DNA from: Streptomyces sp. NBC_00708
GTDB lineage: Bacteria > Actinomycetota > Actinomycetes > Streptomycetales > Streptomycetaceae
Assembly: GCA_036226585.1 (NCBI GenBank)
Contig: CP108997.1
Span: forward strand, 6,014,001-6,078,000
Direction of reading: 5' to 3'
Length of the DNA stretch: 64,000 nucleotides
Shown here: positions 26,451 to 34,306 of the stretch, piece after piece
How positions within the stretch are numbered: the stretch's first letter is position 1
Layout: every line of letters starts with the position of its first letter
The notes under the pieces: model-generated
What the model saw: the letters and a program-made list of their open reading frames with translations, nothing else
Told to the model about the DNA's origin: nothing
The model's database searches: none
Translations under genes and position numbers: made by a program

Positions 26451-27371
26451 ATGACCCAAGAGATCATCCGGACCCTCACCGTGGACGGGCTGACCTACCG
26501 CTACCGCGTCCTGCGGCAGCCCGCGCCCCGCACCGAACCCGTCGTCGTCCTCGGCGGCGCGCTCCAGGGGATGTACGGCTGGCCGCAGATGGACGAGCAC
26601 CTCGGCCCGCACGCCGACGTCGTCACCGCCGACCTGCCCGGCATGGGCGGCGCCGACCCGCTGCCGCCCGGCACCCGGGACGACCTCCTGTACGCCGCCG
26701 TCACCGGCATCATCGACGACCTGGGCGCGGAACGGGTCAACCTCTTCGGCTTCTCCTACGGTGCCTCGATCGCCTTCGGCTGCGCCCGGCGCGACCCCGG
26801 CCGTACCGCCCGCCTGGCCCTCGGCGGCGTACCGTCGCACATCAGCGACGCCCAGCGCGACGGATGGGGCCGGGCCGTCCGACGGCTGGAGGCCGGGGAC
26901 GCGGAAGGGCTCGCGGCCCTCACCGCCGAGGCGCTGATGTGCCTGGACCCGGAGCGTCCGGTCCACCGCAGGGACCTCGCCCTGCGCTATGTGCGCCGGT
27001 CCTTCGTGCACGCCCTCACCCACTCGCCGCACGCGGAACGCTCTCTGCGCCGGGCGCTGGACCACCGCCCGGACTTCTCCGGGGGGCTGCGCGGGGTGCC
27101 CGCGCTCGTCTTCGCGGGCGAGCACGACACCGTGACCTCGCCGGAGCGGCAGCGCGCCTTCGCGGCGACGATCGAGGGCAGCCGCTTCCTGACCATCGGG
27201 GAGTCGGACCACTGGGTCGTCCTGGAGCGGCCCGACGATGTGGCGGACCTGGTCGCCCGCTTTCTCACCGACCGTCCGCTGGAACCCGCCCCCGCGCTGC
27301 GGCCGGTCGGCCTGCTGCCGCGCCCGCGCACGGGGACGGCAGGTCATGCCCTGCCACGGGCGGGCGGCTGA
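26451..27371 (+). CDS. Alpha/beta hydrolase, possible thioesterase of the ACP-KS unit
   Basis: A 306-residue alpha/beta-hydrolase. The oxyanion region is VVVLGGALQGMYGWPQMDEH, the nucleophile elbow is GFSYGAS with S102, the acid is probably the D of FAGEHDTVTS, and the histidine is in GESDHWVVLE. ATG 26451 follows AAGGACC; a GTG at 26424 overlapping the ketosynthase stop is an alternative that would add nine residues. Its position suggests release or editing of the acyl chain made by the preceding pair. An ester or lactone hydrolase acting on the product is equally possible. Confidence 0.82.
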   Translation: MTQEIIRTLTVDGLTYRYRVLRQPAPRTEPVVVLGGALQGMYGWPQMDEHLGPHADVVTADLPGMGGADPLPPGTRDDLLYAAVTGIIDDLGAERVNLFGFSYGASIAFGCARRDPGRTARLALGGVPSHISDAQRDGWGRAVRRLEAGDAEGLAALTAEALMCLDPERPVHRRDLALRYVRRSFVHALTHSPHAERSLRRALDHRPDFSGGLRGVPALVFAGEHDTVTSPERQRAFAATIEGSRFLTIGESDHWVVLERPDDVADLVARFLTDRPLEPAPALRPVGLLPRPRTGTAGHALPRAGG

Positions 27372-27382
27372 GCCGCCCGCCC
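27358..27382. terminator. Hairpin terminator between hydrolase and nuclease genes
   Basis: An 11-bp all-G/C stem (27358-27368 with 27372-27382); the three loop bases are TGA, the stop codon of the hydrolase. The nuclease gene ends convergently at 27393. Confidence 0.72.
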
Positions 27383-27392
27383 GCGCGCCGGG

Positions 27393-29843
27393 TCAGTGGT
27401 GGCCGTGGTGCCCGTGGCCGCCGTGTCCGTGACCGTGGTCCGGGGCGTTCACGTCGACCCGCACGATCTGCGGGTCGTGGTCGCTCGCCTGGTCGGCGAA
27501 CTCCGCGTTGATGTGCACCACGTCGTAGTCGAAGCGGCGCACCCCCGGGCTGGTCAGGATGTGGTCGAGGGTCTGCGAGTTGCCCTCGTACACATAGCTG
27601 TACTGCTCGTTCTTCGGCAGCGTGGTGATCAGCGGCTTGAGCACCTTGCCGGCGGTCAGCGCGCCCACGGTGGGCGAGAAGGCGAAGTCGTTGAGGTCAC
27701 CGAGGACCACGACCCGCGCCGACTTGTCCGCGGCGAGCAGCGACTTGACGAAGGTGTTGACCTCCTTCGCCTGCTGCACACGCTTGGTCTCCGAGCTGCG
27801 CACCGGCTCCTGGTAGCGGCCGTGCAGCGGCTGGTCGCCGCCCTTGGACGCGAAGTGGTTGCCGACGACGAAGACGGACTTCCCGTGGAAGCGGAACTCG
27901 CCGACCAGCGGCTTGCGGCTGTCGTCCCAGGCCGCACTCGCCGGGGCGATCCGGCCCGGCGACACCGACAGCGTGACGCCCTTCCTCGTCTTCACGGCGG
28001 CCACGGGCGTCGTCGCGTCGCCGCCCGGACGGTCCACGAAGCCGACCCGCTTCGGGTTGAAGAGGAAGACGTTGCGGATGTTGCCGCCGGGCTCGCCGCC
28101 GTCCTTCCCGTCCTGCGGGGCGACATAGCGCCAGGAGTAGCGCGGGCCGCCCGCCGCGACGATCGCGTCCGTGAACCGCTTCAGCGTCGCCTCGGAGCCG
28201 ACCGTGCCGTCGTTGACGGCGCCGTTGTCGTCCTGGATCTCCTCCAGGGACACGATGTCCGGCGAGGAGAGATTGACCGCGACGCCCTCGGCCAGGGTGT
28301 CGAACTTCGTCTGGTCGTCGAGCGCGTCGAGGTTCTCCACGTTGTACGTGGCGACCGCGAGTTCCTTGCCCTTCTGCTTGCGCGTGACCTCGCGCCGCAG
28401 GTGGTGGTCGGTGAGCTTGCCGAGCGCGGTGGCCTGGAGGTTGTAGCCGCCGTACGAGTCGTAGTCCAGGACGCCCGAGGTGGTGCCGGAGAGCACGTCG
28501 CCCACGTTCGCGGTCGGCACCGGCGCGGCCGGGTCCAGCGACAGGACCTTGATCCGGCCGGTGTTCTGGTCGGTGTACGAGGCGTAGAGCGTGCCGCCGC
28601 GCCGGGTCGGGTTCTGCTTCGGCGCGACCGTCACCCAGACCTCGTGGTACGCGGTCGTCGCGCCCGTGACGCGGGTGTCGGCGATCTGGACCCGGGTGCC
28701 CTCCAGGGACTCGTACAGGTCCAGCGCGTACGTCGACGGCTCCAGGGGCAGCGCGTCGATCGAGCCGCCGCCGGCCGAGGGCACGTACTTCGAGGGCACC
28801 GCCTTGGCGTCCAGGACCACCGGCGCGGGCAGCGCGTTGCCGGAGGAGACGACCGTGACCTTCGGCGCGGTGATCTCGGTCACCGACTGGGTGGTGGCCG
28901 ACGGGTAGTACTCGTCCACGGTGCCGCTCACCAGTACCGAGTCCCCCACCTTCACGGCCGGGGCGGCGGAGCCGGTGTATACGAAGACGCCCTCGCCGGT
29001 GCGCGGGTCGGCGTCCGGGGCGGTGTCCTGGATCCAGAAACCGCGCGAACCCGAGGTGCGCACCGCCGTGACGACGCCGGGGACCCCGGTGACCGCCTTG
29101 CCGTCGAGCGGGGAGACCCGGGTGGTGCCCTGGATGTCGTGGATCCGCACGGTGCCGGGCGCGGTGGGGTTGCCCGGGTCGCCCGGGTCCTCGCCGCCGC
29201 CCGAGGTCTCGCCGGCCGCGTTGACCGGGGAGGGGGCCGCCTCGGTGAGGTCGGCCGCGTTGTCGTCGGTGTCCGCGAGCGAGGCCGCGCGCGCCACGGA
29301 TGCGGTGGCCGAGGCGCCCTTCGCGGGGCCACTGCCCTCCCGGACGACCGCGGTGCCGTAGCCGACCAGGTCCACGACGCGGGTGTCGGCGGCGCAGTCG
29401 GCGGCCGTCTTGCAGGTCAGCGGGGTGGTCCCGGAGACCAGGGCGACGGTGCCGGCCGTGGCGGACATCGCGACGGTGCCGGTGGCGTCCGGGGCCGGCA
29501 GCGCGACCGTGCCGCCGGTGCCCGCCGCCTGCGCGACGAGGTAACGGCCGCCGGGCGCGACGGAACCGGTCAGCGCCGAGACCTGCCACAGCGACCCCGC
29601 CGACGGGGCACCGGGCAGGTACTGGACGCTGAACCCGGAGAGGTCGTACGCGGCGGAGCCGGCGTTGGCCAGCTCGACGAAGTCACGGGTGAGCGTCGCA
29701 CCGGAGTTCCCGCCGCCCCCGTACACCTCGGAGATCACGGCGGTCGAGGACGGGGCCGCGAAGGCGGCGGGCAGCGCGGTCGCCGAGAGCGTCACGGCTA
29801 CCGCGCCGGCCAGCAGGGCGGAACGGGTGGTGGATATGCGCAC
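27393..29843 (-). CDS. ExeM/NucH-type secreted endonuclease with histidine-rich tail
   Basis: An 816-residue exported nuclease. A signal peptide (GAVAVTLSATALPAAFAAP) is followed by a lamin-tail-like domain (VISEVYGGGGNSGATLTRDF), an OB-fold-type middle (SVLVSGTVDEYYPSATTQSV), and a C-terminal endonuclease/exonuclease/phosphatase domain. The latter shows ATYNVENLDALDDQTKF, VSLEEIQDDNGA, VGNHFASKGGDQP, VVLGDLNDFAFSP and SDHDPQIVRVD, which contribute the metal ligands and catalytic histidines. The last 15 residues are almost only His, Gly and Asp (DHGHGHGGHGHHGHH). Role: extracellular DNA degradation for nutrient use. Confidence 0.9.
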   Translation of the reverse strand: MRISTTRSALLAGAVAVTLSATALPAAFAAPSSTAVISEVYGGGGNSGATLTRDFVELANAGSAAYDLSGFSVQYLPGAPSAGSLWQVSALTGSVAPGGRYLVAQAAGTGGTVALPAPDATGTVAMSATAGTVALVSGTTPLTCKTAADCAADTRVVDLVGYGTAVVREGSGPAKGASATASVARAASLADTDDNAADLTEAAPSPVNAAGETSGGGEDPGDPGNPTAPGTVRIHDIQGTTRVSPLDGKAVTGVPGVVTAVRTSGSRGFWIQDTAPDADPRTGEGVFVYTGSAAPAVKVGDSVLVSGTVDEYYPSATTQSVTEITAPKVTVVSSGNALPAPVVLDAKAVPSKYVPSAGGGSIDALPLEPSTYALDLYESLEGTRVQIADTRVTGATTAYHEVWVTVAPKQNPTRRGGTLYASYTDQNTGRIKVLSLDPAAPVPTANVGDVLSGTTSGVLDYDSYGGYNLQATALGKLTDHHLRREVTRKQKGKELAVATYNVENLDALDDQTKFDTLAEGVAVNLSSPDIVSLEEIQDDNGAVNDGTVGSEATLKRFTDAIVAAGGPRYSWRYVAPQDGKDGGEPGGNIRNVFLFNPKRVGFVDRPGGDATTPVAAVKTRKGVTLSVSPGRIAPASAAWDDSRKPLVGEFRFHGKSVFVVGNHFASKGGDQPLHGRYQEPVRSSETKRVQQAKEVNTFVKSLLAADKSARVVVLGDLNDFAFSPTVGALTAGKVLKPLITTLPKNEQYSYVYEGNSQTLDHILTSPGVRRFDYDVVHINAEFADQASDHDPQIVRVDVNAPDHGHGHGGHGHHGHH

Positions 29844-29973
29844 GGAGAATGCCCCTCAGAGTGTGGTGAGGGAGCACAAGCTATGCGCGTAGAACAGGCG
29901 ATGACAAGGCATCAGGGGTGAATTCCGGAAAACGTTCGGTGACGAGCGGAGCTGTCCAGGATGCGGCGATGGT

Positions 29974-30003
29974 TTGACCGGGTTGCGCCGGTCCGGCTAC
30001 GTT
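29974..30003 (+). promoter_or_regulatory. Predicted promoter placing the transcript start at the leader-peptide ATG
   Basis: TTGACC at 29974-29979, an 18-bp spacer, and TACGTT at 29998-30003 form a good housekeeping-type promoter. The expected first transcribed base is 30010-30011, the A of the leader ATG, so the message would begin directly with AUG. Confidence 0.65.
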
Positions 30004-30010
30004 GCGCGGC

Positions 30011-30091
30011 ATGCAGCGATCCGCACATCTCACGACGCGGGGTCACATCGACCTCAAGCGGGTGTGCTCCGCCGTGTGTCACCGCGTCTGA
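30011..30091 (+). CDS. Short leader peptide of the actinobacterial sulfur-gene type
   Basis: A 26-residue ORF that ends RGHIDLKRVCSAVCHRV. The pattern H-I/V-D-L-x-R-V-x-S-A-x-C is that of the small peptides NCBI labels putative leader peptide in Streptomyces, usually found ahead of sulfur-assimilation genes. It contains two cysteines. A predicted promoter places +1 at its ATG, making it leaderless. In mycobacteria, leaderless cysteine-rich short ORFs act as cysteine-responsive attenuators; a similar role for the ROK gene 103 bp downstream is inference. Confidence 0.75.
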   Translation: MQRSAHLTTRGHIDLKRVCSAVCHRV

Positions 30092-30193
30092 GGCACCCCG
30101 CCCGCGCCCTCCCGCTCCCCGAGGACCCGCGACCGCGCCCCGTGCCACGCCGACACCGCGACCGTCGCCGCCCCCGAGGACCTGGAAGACACT

Positions 30194-31462
30194 GTGAAGA
30201 GTCTGTCCGCCCCCGTCCGCCGCCCCCACGACACCCGTACCGCCCCGCTGCGCCGCGCCGACATACCCGCGCCGGTGCCGGCCCGCCGCGCGACCGGCAC
30301 CGGCTCCGTCTTCGGCGCGATCCTGGATCACGGCCCCGTCGCCCGGTCCACCGTCGCCCGCCTCACCGGCCTCTCGCCCGCCTCCGTCAGCGGGCACGTC
30401 GGCCGGCTGCTGGCCAGGGGGCTGGTCCGGGAGAGCGCCGAGACGGCCGGGCCCAAGGGGCTCGGCCGGCCGCACATCCCGGTCGAGATCGACACCGGCG
30501 GCTATCTGGTCGCCGGCGCCCATATCGCCGTCGCCCACTCCACCCTCTCGCTGATGGACCTGCGCGGCCGGATCGTCGCCCAGGACCGGCAGCCCCACCG
30601 CACCACGGACCCCCACCGCCTGCTCGCCGGACTCGCCGCCCGGCTGCCCCCGTTGGTGGCCGCCCACGCGGGCGGGCGCACCGTCCTCGCCCTCGGCCTG
30701 GCCACCGGCCACCGCGTCGACCCCGAGAACGGTGTGATCGTCGCGCACCCGCAGCTCGGCTGGGAGGACGTCCCCGCCCGCGAGGTGCTCACCGCCGCGA
30801 CCGGGCTGCCCGTCCACGTGGACAGCCACTCCCGCGCCCTGGCCCGTGCCGAGCAGCTGTTCGGCCAGGAATCGACGCGGGCCAGCACCGTCCTGCTCTT
30901 CGTCGGCGCGGTTGTGGACGCCGCCTTCGCCACCGAGGGCGCCCTGCACCGGGGCCCGCGCTCCGGAGCGGGCAGCGTCGCCCATCTGCCGCTGGGCGCC
31001 GGGGGATCGGGCGGCGCGGAGCCGTGCTCCTGCGGGCGGTCCGGCTGCCTCCAGTCGGAGGTCTCGGAGCGGGCCATGGTGCGGCGCGCCGCCGCCCAGG
31101 GGCTGGTGACCGGGTCCTTCCCGGAGCTGCTGGAGAAGGCGCTGGCCGGGGACGCGCGGGCGGTCGAGCTGTTCCGCCGGCGGGCCCGGCTGGTGGGCCG
31201 GGCCGCGGCCCTGCTCCTGGACATGTTCGACCCGGAGGTGCTCGTCGTCGTCGAGCCGGGGGCCGGGCGGATGCCGGAGTGCCTGGCCGATCTGCGCGCG
31301 GAGGTGGCCGAGCGCTCCTGGGTCTGCGACGACCCGGAGCGGGCCGTGGTGCCGAGCAGCTTCACCGGCTCGGTGCTGGCCGTGGCCGGCGGGGCGGTGG
31401 CGCTCGGCTCGCTGTACACGGACCCGCTCGGGCCGTGGCCGGCACTGCCCGCGGTGTCCTGA
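30194..31462 (+). CDS. ROK family transcriptional regulator
   Basis: A 422-residue protein. A winged helix-turn-helix (SRSTVARLTGL-like: VARSTVARLTGLSPASVSGH) is followed by a ROK sugar-kinase-like domain with the zinc motif CSCGRSGCLQSE. The kinase phosphate motif is not convincing, so it is probably a regulator and not a sugar kinase. GTG 30194 follows CTGGAAGACACT. ROK repressors normally sense sugars, but this one lies between a sulfur-type leader peptide and a sulfonate-type ABC operon, which suggests control of organosulfur use. Confidence 0.87.
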   Translation: MKSLSAPVRRPHDTRTAPLRRADIPAPVPARRATGTGSVFGAILDHGPVARSTVARLTGLSPASVSGHVGRLLARGLVRESAETAGPKGLGRPHIPVEIDTGGYLVAGAHIAVAHSTLSLMDLRGRIVAQDRQPHRTTDPHRLLAGLAARLPPLVAAHAGGRTVLALGLATGHRVDPENGVIVAHPQLGWEDVPAREVLTAATGLPVHVDSHSRALARAEQLFGQESTRASTVLLFVGAVVDAAFATEGALHRGPRSGAGSVAHLPLGAGGSGGAEPCSCGRSGCLQSEVSERAMVRRAAAQGLVTGSFPELLEKALAGDARAVELFRRRARLVGRAAALLLDMFDPEVLVVVEPGAGRMPECLADLRAEVAERSWVCDDPERAVVPSSFTGSVLAVAGGAVALGSLYTDPLGPWPALPAVS

Positions 31463-31517
31463 ATCCGGACGCGCCGCACCCCTCCCGTCATCCGACTTAA
31501 TTCAGTCAGTTGCATTG

Positions 31518-31547
31518 TTGACCGGCCCCGAACCCCGACGGGATGAT
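31518..31547 (+). promoter_or_regulatory. Candidate promoter of the organosulfur operon
   Basis: TTGACC at 31518-31523, an 18-bp spacer and GATGAT at 31542-31547. The -35 is the same hexamer and the spacing is the same as in the promoter at 29974, but the -10 is weaker. The predicted start falls on or next to the ATG at 31554. Confidence 0.45.
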
Positions 31548-31553
31548 GGATTC

Positions 31554-31673
31554 ATGACCAGCCGACAGCGGAATTCAGGGAAAGCGTCCTCGGTGACGCG
31601 GCCCTTCCGCTCGTCCGCGCCCACGGCCGCCCCGCTGCGTCCGTGTTGCGGCCGCTGTCCGGGCCTCCGGTAA
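31554..31673 (+). CDS. Candidate cysteine-rich upstream ORF (39 residues)
   Basis: ATG 31554 opens a 39-codon frame ending LRPCCGRCPGLR then TAA. Three cysteines in five residues near the end are unusual in a random GC-rich frame, and the ATG lies seven bases after a candidate -10, so the message could be leaderless. It is 152 bp upstream of the flavin reductase. It does not match the 30011 peptide family. It may be a cysteine-sensing upstream ORF for the operon or chance. Confidence 0.4.
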   Translation: MTSRQRNSGKASSVTRPFRSSAPTAAPLRPCCGRCPGLR

Positions 31674-31825
31674 ATACCCGCTGATATTCGGCGAACGTTC
31701 CGCGCGTCCGCGCGCCTCGCCGTGCGCGATTCCGTGAATGCCTCCGTGCGCACCGCCGCGCGCGTTTCCCCGCGACCACGGCAATTCCTCGCTGCCCTTT
31801 CCGACTTCCCACCCCGGGAGAGACG

Positions 31826-32350
31826 TTGACCGTCACTGTGCCCTCGTACGCCGCCCCTGCCGCCGTCCCCGCCCAGGCGGGGATCGCCCCCGACCGCTTC
31901 CGGAAGGCGTTCCGCCGCTACCCCGCCGGGGTCGTCGTCATCACCACCGACTCCGGCCGCGGACCCGTCGGCTTCACCGCCACCTCGCTCACCTCGCTCT
32001 CGCTCACCCCGCCGCTGATCTCGTTCGGCATCGGGACCACCACCTCCTCCTGGCCGCACTTCGAGCACGCCCGTACGGCGGTCGTGCACTTCCTCGCCGC
32101 CGAACAGCAGCCCCTGGCCGCCACCTTCGCGACCAGCGGAATCGACCGCTTCGCCGCCCCCACCCGCTGGCGCCGCCTGCCCGGCGGCGAACCGCTGCTC
32201 GACGAGGTGGCCGGCCACCTGCGGGTGGAGACCGAGCAGATCGTGCCCGCCGGTGACCACCGCATCGTCATCGCCCGGGTGGTGGACGCCCAGCTCGACG
32301 AGGGCCGTAGTCCCCTGCTCTTCCACGACGGCGCCTACCTCTCCCTCTGA
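31826..32350 (+). CDS. Flavin reductase (FMN-type, HpaC-like)
   Basis: A 174-residue protein. FRKAFRRYPAGVVVITTDSG and VGFTATSLTSLSLTPPLISF are the standard N-terminal flavin-binding stretches of the FlRed/HpaC family, and HRIVIARVVDAQLDEGRSPL with LLFHDGAYLSL its end. It reduces FMN with NAD(P)H and passes FMNH2 to a partner monooxygenase, here surely the one at 35063. The start is TTG 31826, supported by GGGAGAG five bases upstream; GTG 31838 is an alternative. First gene of the operon. Confidence 0.88.
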   Translation: MTVTVPSYAAPAAVPAQAGIAPDRFRKAFRRYPAGVVVITTDSGRGPVGFTATSLTSLSLTPPLISFGIGTTTSSWPHFEHARTAVVHFLAAEQQPLAATFATSGIDRFAAPTRWRRLPGGEPLLDEVAGHLRVETEQIVPAGDHRIVIARVVDAQLDEGRSPLLFHDGAYLSL

Positions 32351-32369
32351 CCGGATCAGGACCTCTCCC

Positions 32370-33437
32370 ATGCCACGCCACCGCACCTCCCCGACGCTCG
32401 GCCGCCGCTCGTTCCTCGCCCTCGGCGGCACCGCCCTCATCGGGACGCTCGCCGCCTGCTCCCCGCAGACGAAATCCGCGGCGAGCGCCGAACCGGCCGG
32501 AAAACTGCCGTCCGGGGCGCCGCCACCCGGCACGAAACTCTCCGTCGCCGTCCGTTCCACGCGTCTCCAACTCGGCCCCGCCGGACTGGAGAAGGACCTT
32601 CCCTTCACCGTTTCGCAATGGCCTAACCTGAGCGCGGGCCCCGATATCATCCAGGGATTCCGGGCGCATTCCATCGACCTGGCCGTCAACGCCGGAATTC
32701 CGCCGATCCAGGCCCACGCCATCGACGTCGGCGCGAAGATCGTCGCCGTGCAGGTGCGGAACAACCCCTCGTACGTCTTCGCCACCGCACCCGGCTCCGA
32801 CATCCGGTCCGTCGACGACTTCCGGGGCCGGAAGATCGGGTTCTCCCAGGGGCAGGCCCAGGGAGTCGTGGTGCTGCGGGCGCTCAAGCAGGCGGGCATC
32901 GACAACAAGGACGTGGAGCTGGTCGCCCTGCCCAGCACCCAGTTCCTCACCGCCCTGCAGTCCAAGCAGGTCGACGTCGCCCCGCTCGGCGAACCCACCC
33001 TCACCAAGTACCTCTCCCAGTACGGCAAGGACGGGGCGCGCGGCGTGAAGACCGATGTCGTGGACCTGCTCTCGGTGCTCTGGGCACCCAACGAGGTGCT
33101 GAACGACCGGGCCAAGGCCGCCGCCGTCCGCAGCTTCATTCCGCTGTGGGCCAGGGGCCAGGTCTGGGCGTGGGAGAACACCGACGAGTGGATCGACACG
33201 TACTACGTCAAGGACCAGGGCGTCTCGCGGGAGGACGGCAAGCGCATCGTCGCCTCGCTCAACAAGCCGCTCTTCCCGGCCTCCTGGGACAAGGCCATCG
33301 CCTGGGAGCAGGAGACCGCCGACCTGCTCGCCGCCGGCGGATTCGTACCGGAGCAGGACGCCACCGAACTGTTCGACCGCCGCTTCGAGGGGCTGGCGGC
33401 CGAGGCCGTGTCCGCCCCGTACCGGGAGAAGCCATGA
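32370..33437 (+). CDS. ABC transporter substrate-binding lipoprotein (SsuA/TauA-like)
   Basis: A 355-residue periplasmic-type binding protein. The N-terminus has a twin-arginine-like GRRSFLALGG and a lipobox LAAC. The mature part matches the aliphatic-sulfonate/nitrate/taurine family: DLAVNAGIPPIQAHAIDVGA, SVDDFRGRKIGFSQGQAQG, LPSTQFLTALQSKQVDVAPL. It should deliver a sulfonate, sulfate ester or other small anion to the permease. ATG 32370 follows AGGACC; the longer open frame overlaps the flavin reductase and is not used. Its stop overlaps the permease start (ATGA). Confidence 0.9.
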   Translation: MPRHRTSPTLGRRSFLALGGTALIGTLAACSPQTKSAASAEPAGKLPSGAPPPGTKLSVAVRSTRLQLGPAGLEKDLPFTVSQWPNLSAGPDIIQGFRAHSIDLAVNAGIPPIQAHAIDVGAKIVAVQVRNNPSYVFATAPGSDIRSVDDFRGRKIGFSQGQAQGVVVLRALKQAGIDNKDVELVALPSTQFLTALQSKQVDVAPLGEPTLTKYLSQYGKDGARGVKTDVVDLLSVLWAPNEVLNDRAKAAAVRSFIPLWARGQVWAWENTDEWIDTYYVKDQGVSREDGKRIVASLNKPLFPASWDKAIAWEQETADLLAAGGFVPEQDATELFDRRFEGLAAEAVSAPYREKP

Positions 33438-34306
33438 CCGAGCTGCTGACGCACACCACCCGCCCCGCCCCGCCGGTCACCACGGCCGCCGCCCCCGCCA
33501 AGGCACCGGCCCCGGCACCCAGGGGCACCCGCAGACGGCTGGGCCCCGGCCGGGCCGTCCCCTTCGGGCGGCTCATCGGCCCGGTGCTGGTCATCGCCCT
33601 GTGGTGGGCCGCCTCCGCCACCGGCTATCTGGACCCCCGGATCCTCTCCGGACCCGGCACCGTCCTGTCCACCGCGTCGGACCTCGTCTCCAGCGGCCGG
33701 CTCCAGGACAACGTCCTCATCTCGCTCCAGCGCGCCGGACTCGGCCTCTTCTTCGGGGTGAGTGCCGGGGTCCTCCTCGCCGTCGCCGCCGGACTGAGCC
33801 GGACCGGCGAATACCTCCTGGACGGCCCGCTTCAGATCAAGCGCGCCATCCCCTCCCTGGCCATGCTCCCGCTGCTGATCCTCTGGCTCGGCATCGGCGA
33901 GCAGATGAAGGTCACCGTCATCGCGCTCGGCGTCGCGGTGAACATGTACATCAACACGTACGCCTCGCTCACCGGCATCGACAGCCGGTACGTCGAACTC
34001 GCCGAAGGGCTCGACCTGAGCCGTGCGCAGTTCATCCGCAAGGTCGTCGTGCCCGGCTCGCTGCCCGGCTTCTTCGTCGGGCTGCGCCTCGGCGTCACCG
34101 CCTCCTGGCTCGGGCTGATCGTCGTCGAGCAGATCAACGCCACCAGCGGCATCGGCTACATGATGTTCCAGGCCCAGCAGTACGCCCAGTCCGACGTGAT
34201 CATCGTGGGCCTGGTGGCCTACGGGATCTTCGGATTCGCATCGGACGCGGCGGTCCGCGCCGTCGAGAGGAAGGTCCTGTCATGGCGACGCACCCTGGCG
34301 GGCTGA
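33434..34306 (+). CDS. ABC transporter permease (SsuC-like)
   Basis: A 290-residue membrane protein with about six helices after a 45-residue Pro/Ala-rich N-terminus. The cytoplasmic coupling loop is EGLDLSRAQFIRKVVVPGSLPGFFVGLRLG, the E-A-A-type motif of binding-protein-dependent permeases of the sulfonate/nitrate group. ATG 33434 overlaps the upstream stop, and the 3' end overlaps the ATPase gene by 25 bp, so SBP, permease and ATPase form one translationally coupled importer. Confidence 0.92.
   Translation: MTELLTHTTRPAPPVTTAAAPAKAPAPAPRGTRRRLGPGRAVPFGRLIGPVLVIALWWAASATGYLDPRILSGPGTVLSTASDLVSSGRLQDNVLISLQRAGLGLFFGVSAGVLLAVAAGLSRTGEYLLDGPLQIKRAIPSLAMLPLLILWLGIGEQMKVTVIALGVAVNMYINTYASLTGIDSRYVELAEGLDLSRAQFIRKVVVPGSLPGFFVGLRLGVTASWLGLIVVEQINATSGIGYMMFQAQQYAQSDVIIVGLVAYGIFGFASDAAVRAVERKVLSWRRTLAG

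Larger units (their letters stand above)
29844..30193. other. Intergenic region between nuclease and ROK genes, holding a leader peptide
   Basis: 350 bp. The nuclease promoter lies at the left. The right half holds the promoter and short leader ORF listed separately, then about 100 bp of CG-rich sequence with the half-repeat CCCGAGGAC (CCCCGAGGAC twice, near 30118 and 30172). No clear terminator-type hairpin could be drawn by eye. Confidence 0.55.
31463..31825. other. Intergenic region upstream of the organosulfur operon
   Basis: 363 bp with a low-GC patch (ACTTAATTCAGTCAGTTGCA) at about 31495-31514, a candidate promoter, and a short ORF containing CCGRC, both listed separately. The last 150 bp before the flavin reductase hold a GGGAGAG ribosome site at about 31816 and nothing else clear. 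Confidence 0.5.

Noticed and set aside
27396..29921. An 841-residue plus-strand frame opposite the nuclease gene
   Set aside because: Composition is that of an antisense GC shadow, while the minus strand encodes signal peptide and nuclease motifs.
30194..31462. ROK protein as a sugar kinase (glucokinase)
   Set aside because: An N-terminal helix-turn-helix is present and the phosphate-binding motif is poor, so a regulator is the better reading.
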